Source of the DNA: Kistimonas sp964291485
Lineage (GTDB): Bacteria; Pseudomonadota; Gammaproteobacteria; Pseudomonadales; Endozoicomonadaceae
Reading direction: 5' to 3'
Assembly: GCA_964291485.2 (NCBI GenBank)
Contig: OZ220224.1
Span: 2,418,001 to 2,482,000, forward strand
DNA length: 64,000 bases
Made by a program: the position numbers and the translations under genes. This document shows, one piece after another, positions 9,142-18,153 of this stretch. The notes under the pieces are model-generated. The model saw only the letters and a program-made list of their open reading frames with translations, did not search any database and was not told where the DNA came from. Position 1 is the first letter of the stretch, and each line of letters starts with the position of its first letter.

Positions 9142-10143
9142 ATGACAACGTTCAAGGCCCTGTGGGTCGACAAGAAAGCAAATGAAAGCGTTTATTCCCT
9201 GTCGTTGATCGACCGAGAGGTTGATGCTTTGCCCGCAGGGGATGTACTGGTTCAGGTGCAGTATTCCTCCTTGAATTTCAAGGATGCCCTGTCAGCGAAA
9301 GGAAACAAGGCGGTTACCCGTCAATACCCCCATACACCGGGTATTGATGCAGCAGGCATTGTAGAGGAGTCTAGTGACAGTCGTTTTCAGCCCGGTGATC
9401 GGGTGATTGTCACAGGTTATGACCTGGGTATGAATACACCGGGTGGTTTTGGTGGTTATATCCGGGTGCCGGGCAATTGGGTTATTCCGTGTCCGGAAGC
9501 TTTGTCACTGCGTGACAGTATGGTGTTCGGTACGGCAGGTCTCACGGCGGCGCTCTGTGTTGAAAAGCTTCTGCAGATGGGGCTGGCGCCTGACCAGGGT
9601 GATGTCTTCGTCAGTGGGGCAACCGGCGGCGTTGGTAGTCTCAGTGTGGCGATTCTTGCCAGATTGGGTTTCTCTGTAGCGGCCAGTACCGGGAAATTGG
9701 AGCGAGCCGATTACCTCACTGAACTTGGTGCCAGTAAGGTGATTGATCGTGAAACCATTGCAGATGGTTCTGATCGTCCCTTACTGCCGGAGTCATGGGC
9801 AGGTGCCATCGATACAGTGGGCGGCGATATTTTGTTCAATATCATAAAGTCGCTGAAATATGGTGGCAGTGTTGCGTGTTGTGGGCTGGTATCTTCTCCC
9901 AGCTTCCAGGCAACGGTGTTCCCCTTTATTCTTCGCGGCGTGAATCTCCTGGGTGTAGATTCCGTTGAGTTGCCACGGGAGAAAAAAGAGGCGATTTGGC
10001 AGCTGCTTGCGGGCCAGTGGCAGCCGGATGGACTGGAAAAAATGACTACTGAAGTGTGCCTGGCGGAGCTGCCGGAATACATCGAAAGCATTTTCAAGGG
10101 GAAACAGGTTGGCCGTGTCGTGGTCAATGTGCAGGAAATGTAA
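9142..10143 (+). CDS. acuI: Acrylyl-CoA reductase, AcuI/YhdH family
   Basis: 333-aa medium-chain dehydrogenase/reductase without catalytic zinc ligands. NADPH-binding motif SGATGGVGSLSVAILARLG (about residues 153-171), SSLNFKDALSAKG and YDLGMNTPGGFGGY are characteristic of AcuI/YhdH, which reduces acryloyl-CoA to propionyl-CoA. In marine bacteria this detoxifies acrylate from DMSP breakdown; no dddL/dddP-type lyase or acuK is visible nearby, so that link is only a possibility. It lies 27 nt after sohB and is followed by an intrinsic terminator. Confidence 0.9.
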   Translation: MTTFKALWVDKKANESVYSLSLIDREVDALPAGDVLVQVQYSSLNFKDALSAKGNKAVTRQYPHTPGIDAAGIVEESSDSRFQPGDRVIVTGYDLGMNTPGGFGGYIRVPGNWVIPCPEALSLRDSMVFGTAGLTAALCVEKLLQMGLAPDQGDVFVSGATGGVGSLSVAILARLGFSVAASTGKLERADYLTELGASKVIDRETIADGSDRPLLPESWAGAIDTVGGDILFNIIKSLKYGGSVACCGLVSSPSFQATVFPFILRGVNLLGVDSVELPREKKEAIWQLLAGQWQPDGLEKMTTEVCLAELPEYIESIFKGKQVGRVVVNVQEM

Positions 10144-10163
10144 GATTTCCCCCCCCCAAAAAA

Positions 10164-10187
10164 AAGGCCGGTTTTCCGGTCTTTTTT
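10164..10187. terminator. Bidirectional intrinsic terminator after acuI
   Basis: The stem AAGGCCGG/CCGGTCTT (one G-T pair) has a TTTT loop and is followed by T6. It is preceded by A8, so it also works for the convergent antiporter gene. A C9 tract immediately precedes the A run. Confidence 0.85.
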
Positions 10188-10195
10188 GTATCTGC

Positions 10196-11371
10196 CTAAT
10201 CCCGTCGCAGTCGATCGGAAATGGCAATTGGTGATTCGTAAGTAAAGACAACAATATAGGAGGAAATCAACAGTGTCAGGATCGCTGTTGCCTGAATGGT
10301 GTGCGAAGCAATGGTGTCAATAATGGCATGGCTGGATGCGACACTGGCTATCAGGATGGAGAATTCACTGTTCTGACCGAGACGGGCACCCACTTCCCAG
10401 CCAGTGCTGCGTTTTTCGCTCACCTTACGTAGGAAATAGCGGAAGACCGGAGGCTTAAGTAGAAGGCATATAGCAGAAAGTGCCAGCATCGGCATGAATA
10501 CGTCATCAAGCAGCGAAAGGTCAAAGCTGGCGCCGGTTGAGAAGAAAAAGAGAATCAGGAAAAAGTCCCGCAGGGGCTTCAGGTTGATTGCAATATATTG
10601 GGATATAGGGCTGGTAGCCATACTGATACCAGCAATGAATGCGCCTATTTCTGCCGATAGCCCGATAGCCTGCGCCAGTTCTGCCACACCCAGACACCAG
10701 CCAATAGTCAGTAGGAACAGGTATTCATGGTAGCGATCAAACCGCGCCATCAATGGCAATATGATGAATTTGACACTAAGAAAGCTGCCAATGACCAGCA
10801 TCGGCAAAATACCCAAAGGTATCAATAATGTCGAGTAACCTTCACTGAGGTTGTCGCCATTCTGTAGCAGCAGTAACAGTAGAATGGCCAGCAGATCTTG
10901 CAGCAGTAGCAGGCTGATCAGTAGCTCTCCGGTGTGTTTATGATGGAGAACCGTTGTGGGGAGCAGCTTGATCCCGATAATGGTGCTTGAGAACGTCATG
11001 GTGGCACCGATGATCAGGCTCTCCAGCTGGGAAAAACCAAACGCCAGAGCACAGATATAGCCTGCAGAGGCAAATACTAATGAGCTCAATACCCCCACAA
11101 TGGCGGTTTTGCGCAACATATGAATCAGGTGAGCAGGCTGCATGTCGAGCCCGAGCAGGAATAGCAGGAAAATAATGCCGGCATGGGAAATGTCGTTGAG
11201 CAGCTTGGTGTCAGATACCATCTCTACACCGTAAGGGCCGAGGATGGCGCCCAGAACAATGTAGCCAACAATCAGGGGTTGACGGGTATACAGGATCAGC
11301 GTGGACAGTACGGCCGCACCCGTAAAGATGAGGAAGAAAGAGAAGACCAGAGAACCCGAATCCATGTCCAT
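10196..11371 (-). CDS. CPA2-type monovalent cation:proton antiporter, no RCK domain
   Basis: 391 aa, almost entirely membrane segments (about 12). The start LVFSFFLIFTGAAVLSTLIL, then QPLIVGYIVLGAILGPYG, GIIFLLFLLGLDM and ATMTFSSTIIGIKLLP mark it as a Kef/NhaP-like CPA2 exchanger. It ends right after the membrane domain, lacking the cytoplasmic TrkA-N domain seen in the second antiporter at 15.6-17.6 kb. Ion specificity cannot be read from sequence. It is transcribed alone; the region to 11575 holds its promoter side and the 3' side of the DUF934 gene and I see no gene there. Confidence 0.85.
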   Translation of the reverse strand: MDMDSGSLVFSFFLIFTGAAVLSTLILYTRQPLIVGYIVLGAILGPYGVEMVSDTKLLNDISHAGIIFLLFLLGLDMQPAHLIHMLRKTAIVGVLSSLVFASAGYICALAFGFSQLESLIIGATMTFSSTIIGIKLLPTTVLHHKHTGELLISLLLLQDLLAILLLLLLQNGDNLSEGYSTLLIPLGILPMLVIGSFLSVKFIILPLMARFDRYHEYLFLLTIGWCLGVAELAQAIGLSAEIGAFIAGISMATSPISQYIAINLKPLRDFFLILFFFSTGASFDLSLLDDVFMPMLALSAICLLLKPPVFRYFLRKVSEKRSTGWEVGARLGQNSEFSILIASVASSHAIIDTIASHTIQATAILTLLISSYIVVFTYESPIAISDRLRRD

Positions 11372-11575
11372 GTGTGTGTTCTGTTTTTTCGAGAGTATAA
11401 ACGCTCGATGCCTGTCCGGTATAGAGCACTGCCGGACGCTGAGGCTAACTCCATAGGTCCTGTATAGTTATGTAATCGGTGTTTTGTTCCAGATATGAAG
11501 TATTAACACGAAAAAAAGGGTGTTTTTTCATAGAGATACCCGGATTCTCATGAGGCTGAGGCCCCGGGATTGGTA

Positions 11576-12073
11576 TCAGCGGATAATTGAGGTAGACGAA
11601 TTTGCCGCATCCCCTGCGTGCTGGTAGGCCACGCTGAAATCCTTCAGGCTTTCAATGGCGGACTCAGTCTGTGCAGGGTCGGCCAGTGCAAAACTGTCAA
11701 ACCCGCACCGCGAGAGGTAGTAGAGCTGGTCACGGTGGATGTCGCCAATAGCCCGCAGTTCGCCAGTGAAGTGGTAGCGCTGACGCAGCAGGCGTGCTAG
11801 GGAGTAGCCGCGGCCATCGGTGAATGCAGGGAAATGAATGGCAATAATCATCGCTTGGTTGGGATTGCCAAACATCTCTTCGGGTGTTTCATGACTGTCC
11901 AGCCAGAAACCGGCAGGAAGACACTCTTGTTGTTTGTCTTCCACCAAAGTATTCCAGACTGAGAATGGAACAAGGCAGTTCTGTGGTATCTCGCCTGAAT
12001 CTAGTGCCTTAGTTTTGATTATCTCGTAGCTATCATCAATAACGCGTTGATTCTTAATGATCTTTCTTGGCAT
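11576..12073 (-). CDS. DUF934 protein, partner of sulfite/nitrite reductase
   Basis: 165 aa. DUF934 proteins are encoded directly after the hemoprotein reductase in Pseudomonas-type genomes and are thought to take part in sulfite reduction, but no biochemical function is established. Typical features are the central AIHFPAFTDGRGYSLARLLR and RAIGDIHRDQLYYLSRCGFD blocks. ATG 12073 was chosen over an upstream extension because AAGGAG sits 7-8 nt before it. The start overlaps the 3' end of the reductase gene by 20 nt, which indicates translational coupling. Confidence 0.85.
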   Translation of the reverse strand: MPRKIIKNQRVIDDSYEIIKTKALDSGEIPQNCLVPFSVWNTLVEDKQQECLPAGFWLDSHETPEEMFGNPNQAMIIAIHFPAFTDGRGYSLARLLRQRYHFTGELRAIGDIHRDQLYYLSRCGFDSFALADPAQTESAIESLKDFSVAYQHAGDAANSSTSIIR

Positions 12074-13715
12074 ATGCCCGCTCCTTGAAAGGCTCAAGAC
12101 CGATACGGCGAGAGGTTGCGATGAAAGTCTCACCTTCAAACCGCTGCTCCACATAGACGTTCAGCAGACGCTCCAGCACATCCGGTACATCCTGTCGGCT
12201 GAATGACGGACCTATGATCTTGCCAATTGAAGCATTATTGCCTGAGGCGCCGCCAATCTGAATCTGGTAATACTCTTCGCCTTTCTTGTCGACACCGAGA
12301 ATTCCGATATTACCAATGTGGTGATGCCCGCAGGCATTCATGCAGCCTGAGATATTAAGGTCCAGGTCGCCGAGGTCGTGAAGATAATCAATATCGTCAA
12401 AACGCCGCTGGATAGCTTCGGCTACCGGTAGCGACTTGGCATTGGCCAGGGCGCAGTAGTCGCCGCCAGGGCAGCAGATAACATCAGTGAGGAGACCAAG
12501 GTTAGGCGTCGCAAAGCCCGCATCACTTAATGTTTGCCAGAGGTTATAAAGCGATGATTCCTGCACATCCGGGAGGATCAGGTTTTGCTGGTGGCTGATA
12601 CGGAGTTCACCAAAACTGTAGGTTTCTGCCAGATTGGCCGCAATACGCAGCTGTTCTGTGCTGATGTCACCAGGAGCATAGGCTGTGCTTTTGAGCGACA
12701 GGGTGACAGTCGCATAGCCAGAGCGTTTATGGCCTGACACATTGCGTTTGACCCAATGATCAAAGGCTTTGCTTTCTGTACGTTGCTGGTCAAGTTCTGC
12801 TGATGCTGCTGGTTGGGCCTCATAGTCGGGATCAATAAAGTGTCGACTGACTTTGGTCAGTGCCTGTTCTGTCAAAGTGCCTGGACCATCTTTAAGGTTG
12901 TCCCATTCGTCATGGACCCGCTGGCGGAAGGCTTCAATACCCAGTGCCTTAACCAGAATTTTTATACGCGCCTTGTACTTGTTGTCCCGTCGTCCAAAGC
13001 GGTTATAGGTCCGCAGTATGGCATCCAGGTAGGTCAGCAGATGTTGCCAGGGAAGGAAGGCAGTAATCTCCGTACCCAGCATGGGCGTTCGGCCTAATCC
13101 GCCGCCCACCAGAACACGAAAGCCCAGTTCAGCATCTGCATTTCTTACCAGCTCAAGACCGATATCATGGGCCAAGATGGCGGCGCGGTCTTCTTTGGCA
13201 CCATTAACAGCAATTTTGAACTTACGTGGCAGGAATGCGAATTCCGGATGGAGGGTCGACCATTGACGAATGATTTCACACCAGGGGCGGGGGTCTTCGA
13301 TTTCATCCTCGGCGACACCGGCAAACTGGTCGGTAGTTGTGTTACGGATGCAGTTACCGCTGGTCTGGATGGCGTGCATTTCCACGCTCGCCAGCTCGGC
13401 AAGGATATCGGGGACCTGCTCCAGTGCCGGCCAGTTCAACTGGATATTCTGACGCGTGGTCAGGTGGGCATAACCTTTGTCGTAGGTTTCGGTGATGTCG
13501 GCGATTTTTCGTAGCTGTGCAGCGCTGATCATACCGTAGGGCACAGCGATACGAAGCATTGGTGCATGTCGCTGAACATAGAGACCGTTCTGCAGACGCA
13601 GGGGTAGAAACTGTTCTTCGCTAAGCTCTCCGGCAAGATAGCGCTGAGTCTGGCTGGCAAATTGTCGGACTCGCTCTGCCACGAGTGTTTTGTCATGCTG
13701 ATCGTATTGATACAT
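12054..13715 (-). CDS. cysI: Siroheme nitrite/sulfite reductase (assimilatory)
   Basis: 553 aa, hemoprotein reductase with the duplicated ferredoxin-like plus siroheme/4Fe-4S architecture. The first half carries HLTTRQNIQLNW and TSGNCIRNTTTDQFAG. The second half carries the cluster-ligating cysteines in CCPGGDYCALANAKSLPV and NISGCMNACGHHHIGNIG (C-x5-C and C-x3-C). This is the ferredoxin-type or Pseudomonas CysI, which reduces sulfite to sulfide with six electrons; a nitrite role cannot be excluded. It forms an operon with the downstream DUF934 gene. The 5' region contains an A+T-rich palindrome that could be an operator. Confidence 0.88.
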   Translation of the reverse strand: MYQYDQHDKTLVAERVRQFASQTQRYLAGELSEEQFLPLRLQNGLYVQRHAPMLRIAVPYGMISAAQLRKIADITETYDKGYAHLTTRQNIQLNWPALEQVPDILAELASVEMHAIQTSGNCIRNTTTDQFAGVAEDEIEDPRPWCEIIRQWSTLHPEFAFLPRKFKIAVNGAKEDRAAILAHDIGLELVRNADAELGFRVLVGGGLGRTPMLGTEITAFLPWQHLLTYLDAILRTYNRFGRRDNKYKARIKILVKALGIEAFRQRVHDEWDNLKDGPGTLTEQALTKVSRHFIDPDYEAQPAASAELDQQRTESKAFDHWVKRNVSGHKRSGYATVTLSLKSTAYAPGDISTEQLRIAANLAETYSFGELRISHQQNLILPDVQESSLYNLWQTLSDAGFATPNLGLLTDVICCPGGDYCALANAKSLPVAEAIQRRFDDIDYLHDLGDLDLNISGCMNACGHHHIGNIGILGVDKKGEEYYQIQIGGASGNNASIGKIIGPSFSRQDVPDVLERLLNVYVEQRFEGETFIATSRRIGLEPFKERAYAKKDH

Positions 13716-13823
13716 GGTGTGTCTTTTTTCTGGCCGGGCATCCCGCCTGGCATTGTTTTTATCAAGGAAGAATTGCTGAGCAAAATACCAATGCGTTCAT
13801 ATGTTTAAAAGTAATATTTAGTC

Positions 13824-13835
13824 ATAGATATCTAT
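13824..13835. promoter_or_regulatory. A+T-rich 12-bp palindrome upstream of cysI
   Basis: ATAGATATCTAT is a perfect palindrome about 110 nt upstream of the reductase start. It is flanked on both sides by the direct repeat AAAAGTAATA. It may be a binding site for a LysR-type regulator such as CysB, or may control the small gene at 13928; no consensus match is claimed. Confidence 0.35.
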
Positions 13836-13927
13836 ATAAAAGTAATAAAAAAGACCGTTGCTTGTTGAATCTTCTGACTTTCGCTAGTCTGGACGGGTGT
13901 TTCTTTAAAGTAATCAGGAGGGAGAAA

Positions 13928-14035
13928 ATGTCTCAGAAAACTGAACAGACCGACAGCAAAGTTGATGCGTGGTCAGCTGTGGCTTTGATCATGATTGTGG
14001 TGGTGGCTGCCGTTTATTGGGTGAGTGGTCAATAA
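13928..14035 (+). CDS. Small single-span membrane protein, 35 aa
   Basis: This short ORF encodes a polar, charged N terminus (MSQKTEQTDSKVDAW, residues 1-15) followed by one hydrophobic helix (about residues 16-33) and a two-residue tail. It begins at ATG 13928 after an excellent ribosome binding site (AGGAGGG, 6 nt spacing), the main reason to believe it is translated. I do not recognise the family. It ends 9 nt before the stop of the convergent DUF2970 gene, which also encodes a tiny membrane protein. Confidence 0.6.
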   Translation: MSQKTEQTDSKVDAWSAVALIMIVVVAAVYWVSGQ

Positions 14036-14044
14036 GGCGATTAT

Positions 14045-14242
14045 TCAGCCCAGCACAGTATTGACGATGCTGATCAGGATAATAATAAAAATCACCGTGA
14101 ACAGTATCCCGGCAATAATGAAGTGGCCGGGTTTTCCTTCCGTGAAGTCCCTTTCACGATTACGGTTGCTCTGAACGCCAAAGGCTGCCGCCAGTACGCT
14201 CTGTATGATCCGAAAAAGACCTGATCCCTTTTTGCCTGCCAT
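14045..14242 (-). CDS. DUF2970 small membrane protein
   Basis: 65 aa. The segment SVLAAAFGVQSNRNRERDFT followed by GHFIIAGILFTVIFIIILI is the hallmark of DUF2970: a short cytoplasmic region and one C-terminal membrane helix. The family is widespread in gammaproteobacteria and its function is unknown. ATG 14242 is preceded by a purine-rich stretch. It is convergent with the 35-aa membrane protein. Confidence 0.85.
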   Translation of the reverse strand: MAGKKGSGLFRIIQSVLAAAFGVQSNRNRERDFTEGKPGHFIIAGILFTVIFIIILISIVNTVLG

Positions 14243-14296
14243 AGTGTCTCTTTTATTGCGTATTCATAGCATGAGTGATTACGCTACCTTGAGCGT

Positions 14297-15472
14297 TTAC
14301 TCATCAGCGAACTGCTCCTCCAGTATTGTATAGGACGTTGGACCCGGCCAGTACCCGTGAAGTTCAACATGCCGTTGTCCCGTCAGCCAATGGCCAAGCG
14401 GCTTTTCCCAGCGAATGGTGTAGTAATCGCTGTTGATCATGCCGATAAATTTCAATTCAAGTTTCAGATGGTCGGCATTCAGTGGGATATTGCCAAATGT
14501 TCGAGTGAGACCGCCACTAAGTTGTGTCTGTTCGTGAACCTCACCACTTTCAGTGCTGTAGGAGAGGTCTGCGTCAACGATATAGCTGCCATGGGTGTTG
14601 TTGAGGATGATCTGGAAAGAATTAATCATCCCAATCCATGAAGGAATGATGGTTGTGCCATCCATTGAGGCAAAGCTGTAGGCGATGGGAACCAGTGTTG
14701 TAGATACCGAATTGGCGCTGGCAGGCCAGGTATGGGTTGATATCGCGCCTGTTGACTCTGTTTTAAGGAACGAGGCTTCAGCGGAACCGCTGCCGAGCAT
14801 GCTGTCGATATTGCTGGTTTTACCCGTGATGCTCCATGACGCCGAGTCCGATAATGAACCGGCATTCATGCCGCTCTTGGCCCAAATGACGCCCGTGACC
14901 ATCCCAAAACCTTGAGAGACACCATTATCAGCATCATACATGTTGACTTTGCCCGCTTCCGATTGCAGCCAGGTCATGTTCTCCGTCATGACATTGATGG
15001 GATTCTCTACGCGCTCATGGGATGACACTGCCCACTGAGTCGCAATAGAGCCACTTTTATTGAATTTCCATTGCACTGTTGTCCCGATTTCCGGTGCAGC
15101 AGAACTGTCCTTTGACGGAAGCTTGTCGCTCAGATTAACGTTGAACTGCGAGGTGTTGACATACTCGGTTGATAGCTTCATGACCTCTGACATGGGGGTT
15201 TTGCTGGTGGTGATATTGGGTACGATCCCGATACGTTCGAATTCTCCGGTATTGGTGTTGATATACCCTATGGCGCCGGCGGTAATAGAGGTGTCAAGAT
15301 TCCAGTTGCCCCAGTGGTCAGGCTGGTCGGTTCTGAGTAAATCCGTAAAGGTTCGGGTCCAAAGCCCCCGGTCAGGCATGGCACTTGTCAGGCTGGAGCG
15401 TTGGGCTTCTGCTCCGGCCGTTGATGCTAGTACAAGGCTGGTTAACAAGAGCGGTACTTTTGCAGGAAACAT
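14297..15472 (-). CDS. Unrecognised exported protein, 391 aa
   Basis: The N terminus is a typical Sec signal peptide (about residues 1-21, ending near TAGAEA). The mature protein is Ser/Thr/Asn-rich, beta-type by appearance, with few charged residues and without cysteines that I can see. Trp-rich stretches (WTRTF, DHWGNWNL, WEKPLGHWLTG) occur near both ends. No known catalytic motif is recognisable. It is transcribed alone, between DUF2970 and the large antiporter gene. It may be an outer-surface or secreted protein; function is not inferable. Confidence 0.7.
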   Translation of the reverse strand: MFPAKVPLLLTSLVLASTAGAEAQRSSLTSAMPDRGLWTRTFTDLLRTDQPDHWGNWNLDTSITAGAIGYINTNTGEFERIGIVPNITTSKTPMSEVMKLSTEYVNTSQFNVNLSDKLPSKDSSAAPEIGTTVQWKFNKSGSIATQWAVSSHERVENPINVMTENMTWLQSEAGKVNMYDADNGVSQGFGMVTGVIWAKSGMNAGSLSDSASWSITGKTSNIDSMLGSGSAEASFLKTESTGAISTHTWPASANSVSTTLVPIAYSFASMDGTTIIPSWIGMINSFQIILNNTHGSYIVDADLSYSTESGEVHEQTQLSGGLTRTFGNIPLNADHLKLELKFIGMINSDYYTIRWEKPLGHWLTGQRHVELHGYWPGPTSYTILEEQFADE

Positions 15473-15611
15473 GATTTACCTCCCGGCCGACGCCGGTCAG
15501 TAGTGAATGATAAGTAAAATTGATAGAAAAGATGGAGTTGGGTGCCGCTACAGCTTGCGGGGAATGATGCGGCCACTGCCAGTATAGATCAGTCAGAATA
15601 ATATGACGGAA

Positions 15612-15634
15612 ACCGGATGGGCAGGCCATCCGGT
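15612..15634. terminator. 9-bp hairpin downstream of the antiporter gene
   Basis: ACCGGATGG/CCATCCGGT with a GCAGG loop, 13 nt past the stop of the minus-strand antiporter gene. On that strand it is followed only by TTTCCG, so it is a weak intrinsic terminator at best. Confidence 0.45.
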
Positions 15635-15646
15635 CTTGATTGATGA

Positions 15647-17629
15647 TTACTGGCCGCTAAGCAAGACAGTTTCAGCGTGTTCGATTTGCTCCGGCGTGCC
15701 ATTAATGAGTACGACATCATCAGGGCAAAGGGATGGGTCATTACACAGAGGAACAGAACTATTTTCGCGGGTCAGCTTTTGTACATTTACCCCTGTTTTC
15801 TCAAGCGGAACTTCAGATAGCCGCTTTCCAACCGCATAGGCTTTGTCAGGCAGGGTTACGGCGTGCAGAAATTGCTGGGGGTTTCCGTCAATATCATGCA
15901 GCGCTTCACTGGTGCCAAAAAAGGAACCATGCAGGATGTTGTAGTGCTGCCGTCTGACGGTATCAATTCGCTGGGCGACTGCCAGTTTGTTGTGCCCCAG
16001 CAAATGGAGAACGTGGCTGATAATCAGTAGGCTGGATTCGAGCACTTCCGGGAATACTTCTGTTGCGCCGTCCTTCTTCAGGGTGTCCATCATTGCATCA
16101 TCCCGGGTGCGGACCAGAATCGGGATGTCAGGATTTACACTGCGGATTTTCTTCAGGGCAGCATGGGCATTTCGGGAGTTGTTGATGCAGATCGCAACCA
16201 GCCTGGCACGTTTCAGACCTGCGGCTTCCAGTAGTTCCAGGCGCTGACAGTCGCCATAAAATACCGGCATGCTGGCGCGTGTAGCCTCGCGGACATGTAC
16301 CGGGTCGTCATCCAGGACGGCGAACGGTAAGCCTTCCTTGTCCAGAAAACGGCTGATCGCTTGACCCACGCGACCGTAGCCGCAAATCAGGATGTGGTTG
16401 TCCATCGTTTCCGTTTCCTGACGGATGCGGTCGGCAGATGAGATCATCGTTGGCCGCTTTTTCCGTTCGCCGGTCAGACGTTCAGCAATGGTCTCGCTAT
16501 AGCGGATCAGCAGCGGTGTTACGGCCATCGAAACTATGGTTACTGAAAGGATCAGAGAGCTGGTGCTGGCTGAAAGGAAATGGTTGTTAGCCGCCAGAGC
16601 CACCAGGGCAAAACAGAATTCACCGCCCTGGGCCAATGACAGGCCGGTGCGAATCGCAGTCTTTCTGTCAGGAAAGACGAAATAACTCAGCTGGCTGATC
16701 AATACTGCTTTGAACACGATAAGTCCAGCACTGGCCAGAAGGATCAGGTGCCATTGGTTCAGGAATTGATCCAGATCCAGCATCAGGCCAATGGAGACAA
16801 AAAACAGACCCAGCAGGATGTCACGGAAAGGGCGGATGTCTGCTTCTACCTGGTGGCGATAATGACTTTCTCCCAGCATCATGCCGGCGACAAAGCCACC
16901 CAGCGCCATGGATAGCGACAGCAGGTGCGTCAGCCACGCCGCCAGCAGGGCAACTACGATAGCGGTGAGCACGAACAGTTCTTCAGAACGAGCCCTGGCG
17001 ATTTCATGGAATATCTTTGGCATCACCCAGCGGCCAACCATCAGCATAAAGATCACAAACAGGCTGCCCTTGGCCAGGCTGATGAGTAGCGACATCGCCA
17101 GTCCTGACTCACCGAAACCGCCGACGGCGGGTACCAGGATGAGGAAAAATACCGCCGCAATATCCTGAAAGATGAGGGTACCAATTGCCAATTGACCATG
17201 GTCAGAGCGGATCTCGTTCCGGCGTGACAGCTCCTTGGATACAATTGCTGTGGATGAGAGGGATAGTCCGGCAGCCATTACCAGTGCCCCGGCATGGGAA
17301 AAGCCTAGCAACAGGCCGCAGAAACCAATCAGTACTGTGCTGATAAGTACCTGGAGTCCGCCAAGACCAAACACGACCTTGCGCATAGCCAGCATGTTGG
17401 ACAGTGAGAACTCAAGCCCCAGGGAAAACAGCAAAAACACTACGCCCATTTCGGCAAGCAGACTGATATCAAAGCTGGTATCAATGAATCCGGTCGCTGT
17501 TGGGCCGAGTATCAGTCCTACCACGAGGTAAGCCAGGGTGTCGGAGATACGCAGGCGATGAAAGACAGCAATACAAACCACTGACAGGGAGAAGATAATT
17601 AGAAGTTGATTGAAAAAGCTGAAATCCAT
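15647..17629 (-). CDS. Kef/YbaL-type CPA2 cation:proton antiporter with RCK domain
   Basis: 660 aa. Residues 1-385 form the ~12-span exchanger domain (LAYLVVGLILGPTATGF, VFLLFSLGLEFSLSNM, GLSLSSTAIVSKEL, RTGLSLAQGGEFCFALVALA). Residues ~410-530 form a TrkA-N nucleotide-binding domain with the Rossmann motif HILICGYGRVGQAISRFL. The C-terminal ~90 residues form a TrkA-C-like regulatory domain. This layout matches KefB/KefC/YbaL potassium/proton antiporters gated by nucleotide or glutathione adducts. No KefF/KefG-type quinone reductase lies adjacent, which argues for a YbaL/RosB-like type. Confidence 0.88.
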   Translation of the reverse strand: MDFSFFNQLLIIFSLSVVCIAVFHRLRISDTLAYLVVGLILGPTATGFIDTSFDISLLAEMGVVFLLFSLGLEFSLSNMLAMRKVVFGLGGLQVLISTVLIGFCGLLLGFSHAGALVMAAGLSLSSTAIVSKELSRRNEIRSDHGQLAIGTLIFQDIAAVFFLILVPAVGGFGESGLAMSLLISLAKGSLFVIFMLMVGRWVMPKIFHEIARARSEELFVLTAIVVALLAAWLTHLLSLSMALGGFVAGMMLGESHYRHQVEADIRPFRDILLGLFFVSIGLMLDLDQFLNQWHLILLASAGLIVFKAVLISQLSYFVFPDRKTAIRTGLSLAQGGEFCFALVALAANNHFLSASTSSLILSVTIVSMAVTPLLIRYSETIAERLTGERKKRPTMISSADRIRQETETMDNHILICGYGRVGQAISRFLDKEGLPFAVLDDDPVHVREATRASMPVFYGDCQRLELLEAAGLKRARLVAICINNSRNAHAALKKIRSVNPDIPILVRTRDDAMMDTLKKDGATEVFPEVLESSLLIISHVLHLLGHNKLAVAQRIDTVRRQHYNILHGSFFGTSEALHDIDGNPQQFLHAVTLPDKAYAVGKRLSEVPLEKTGVNVQKLTRENSSVPLCNDPSLCPDDVVLINGTPEQIEHAETVLLSGQ

Positions 17630-17851
17630 GCAATCCCCTGTTACGACAGTTAGTTATTTCGTTGTCATATCTGATCTGCATAATCGGTTGCAGTCAGTTG
17701 ATTTATCACGTTATTTTACGCGTGCTGGTAGTAAGGTGACAGACAAGAATGTTATTACTACTCACTATATCTGTAAGAACTGCTTACATACTTCATTCAT
17801 AAAGAGCATAGTTCAGTGTCAGGTGCTCTGACTGGTCAGAAGGGGGTTATC

Positions 17852-18109
17852 ATGATCACGCTGTTCCTCTACACCACGGAGTGCTGTCATCTCTGTGAGC
17901 AGGCCCTGGACATGCTGGTGAATCTGAAGCCCGCAGAACCTTTTGCCCTGGAACTCATTGATATCGCCGAATCTGATCAGCTGATTGAGAAATATGGCGA
18001 GCGGATTCCGGTAGTGCAGGTTGCCCCGGACGGCCATGAGCTCGGCTGGCCCTTTGATGCCGAACAAGCGTTGGCTTTGCTCGAAAGGGCAAAAGAGGCA
18101 TTCTCTTAA
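17852..18109 (+). CDS. Glutaredoxin-like thioredoxin-fold protein (DUF836 type)
   Basis: 85 aa. The redox motif is in the first strand-helix turn: YTTECCHLCEQALDML, i.e. C-H-L-C, followed by the cis-Pro loop RIPVVQV. This is the pattern of short glutaredoxin-family DUF836 proteins (YhfF/NrdH-like). It is presumed to be a cytoplasmic thiol-disulfide oxidoreductase; the partner is unknown. ATG 17852 is preceded by AGAAGGGGG; a GTG 36 nt upstream is less likely. It is convergent with nagC. Confidence 0.8.
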   Translation: MITLFLYTTECCHLCEQALDMLVNLKPAEPFALELIDIAESDQLIEKYGERIPVVQVAPDGHELGWPFDAEQALALLERAKEAFS

Positions 18110-18153
18110 GCGCAATGGAGGTGCAAGCGTTAAGAGGTTGTACCTGCCCAATC

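Noticed and set aside
9142..10143. DMSP/acrylate degradation cluster around acuI
   Set aside because: Neighbours are sohB and an antiporter; no DMSP lyase, demethylase or acyl-CoA ligase is nearby, and AcuI/YhdH is widespread outside DMSP users.
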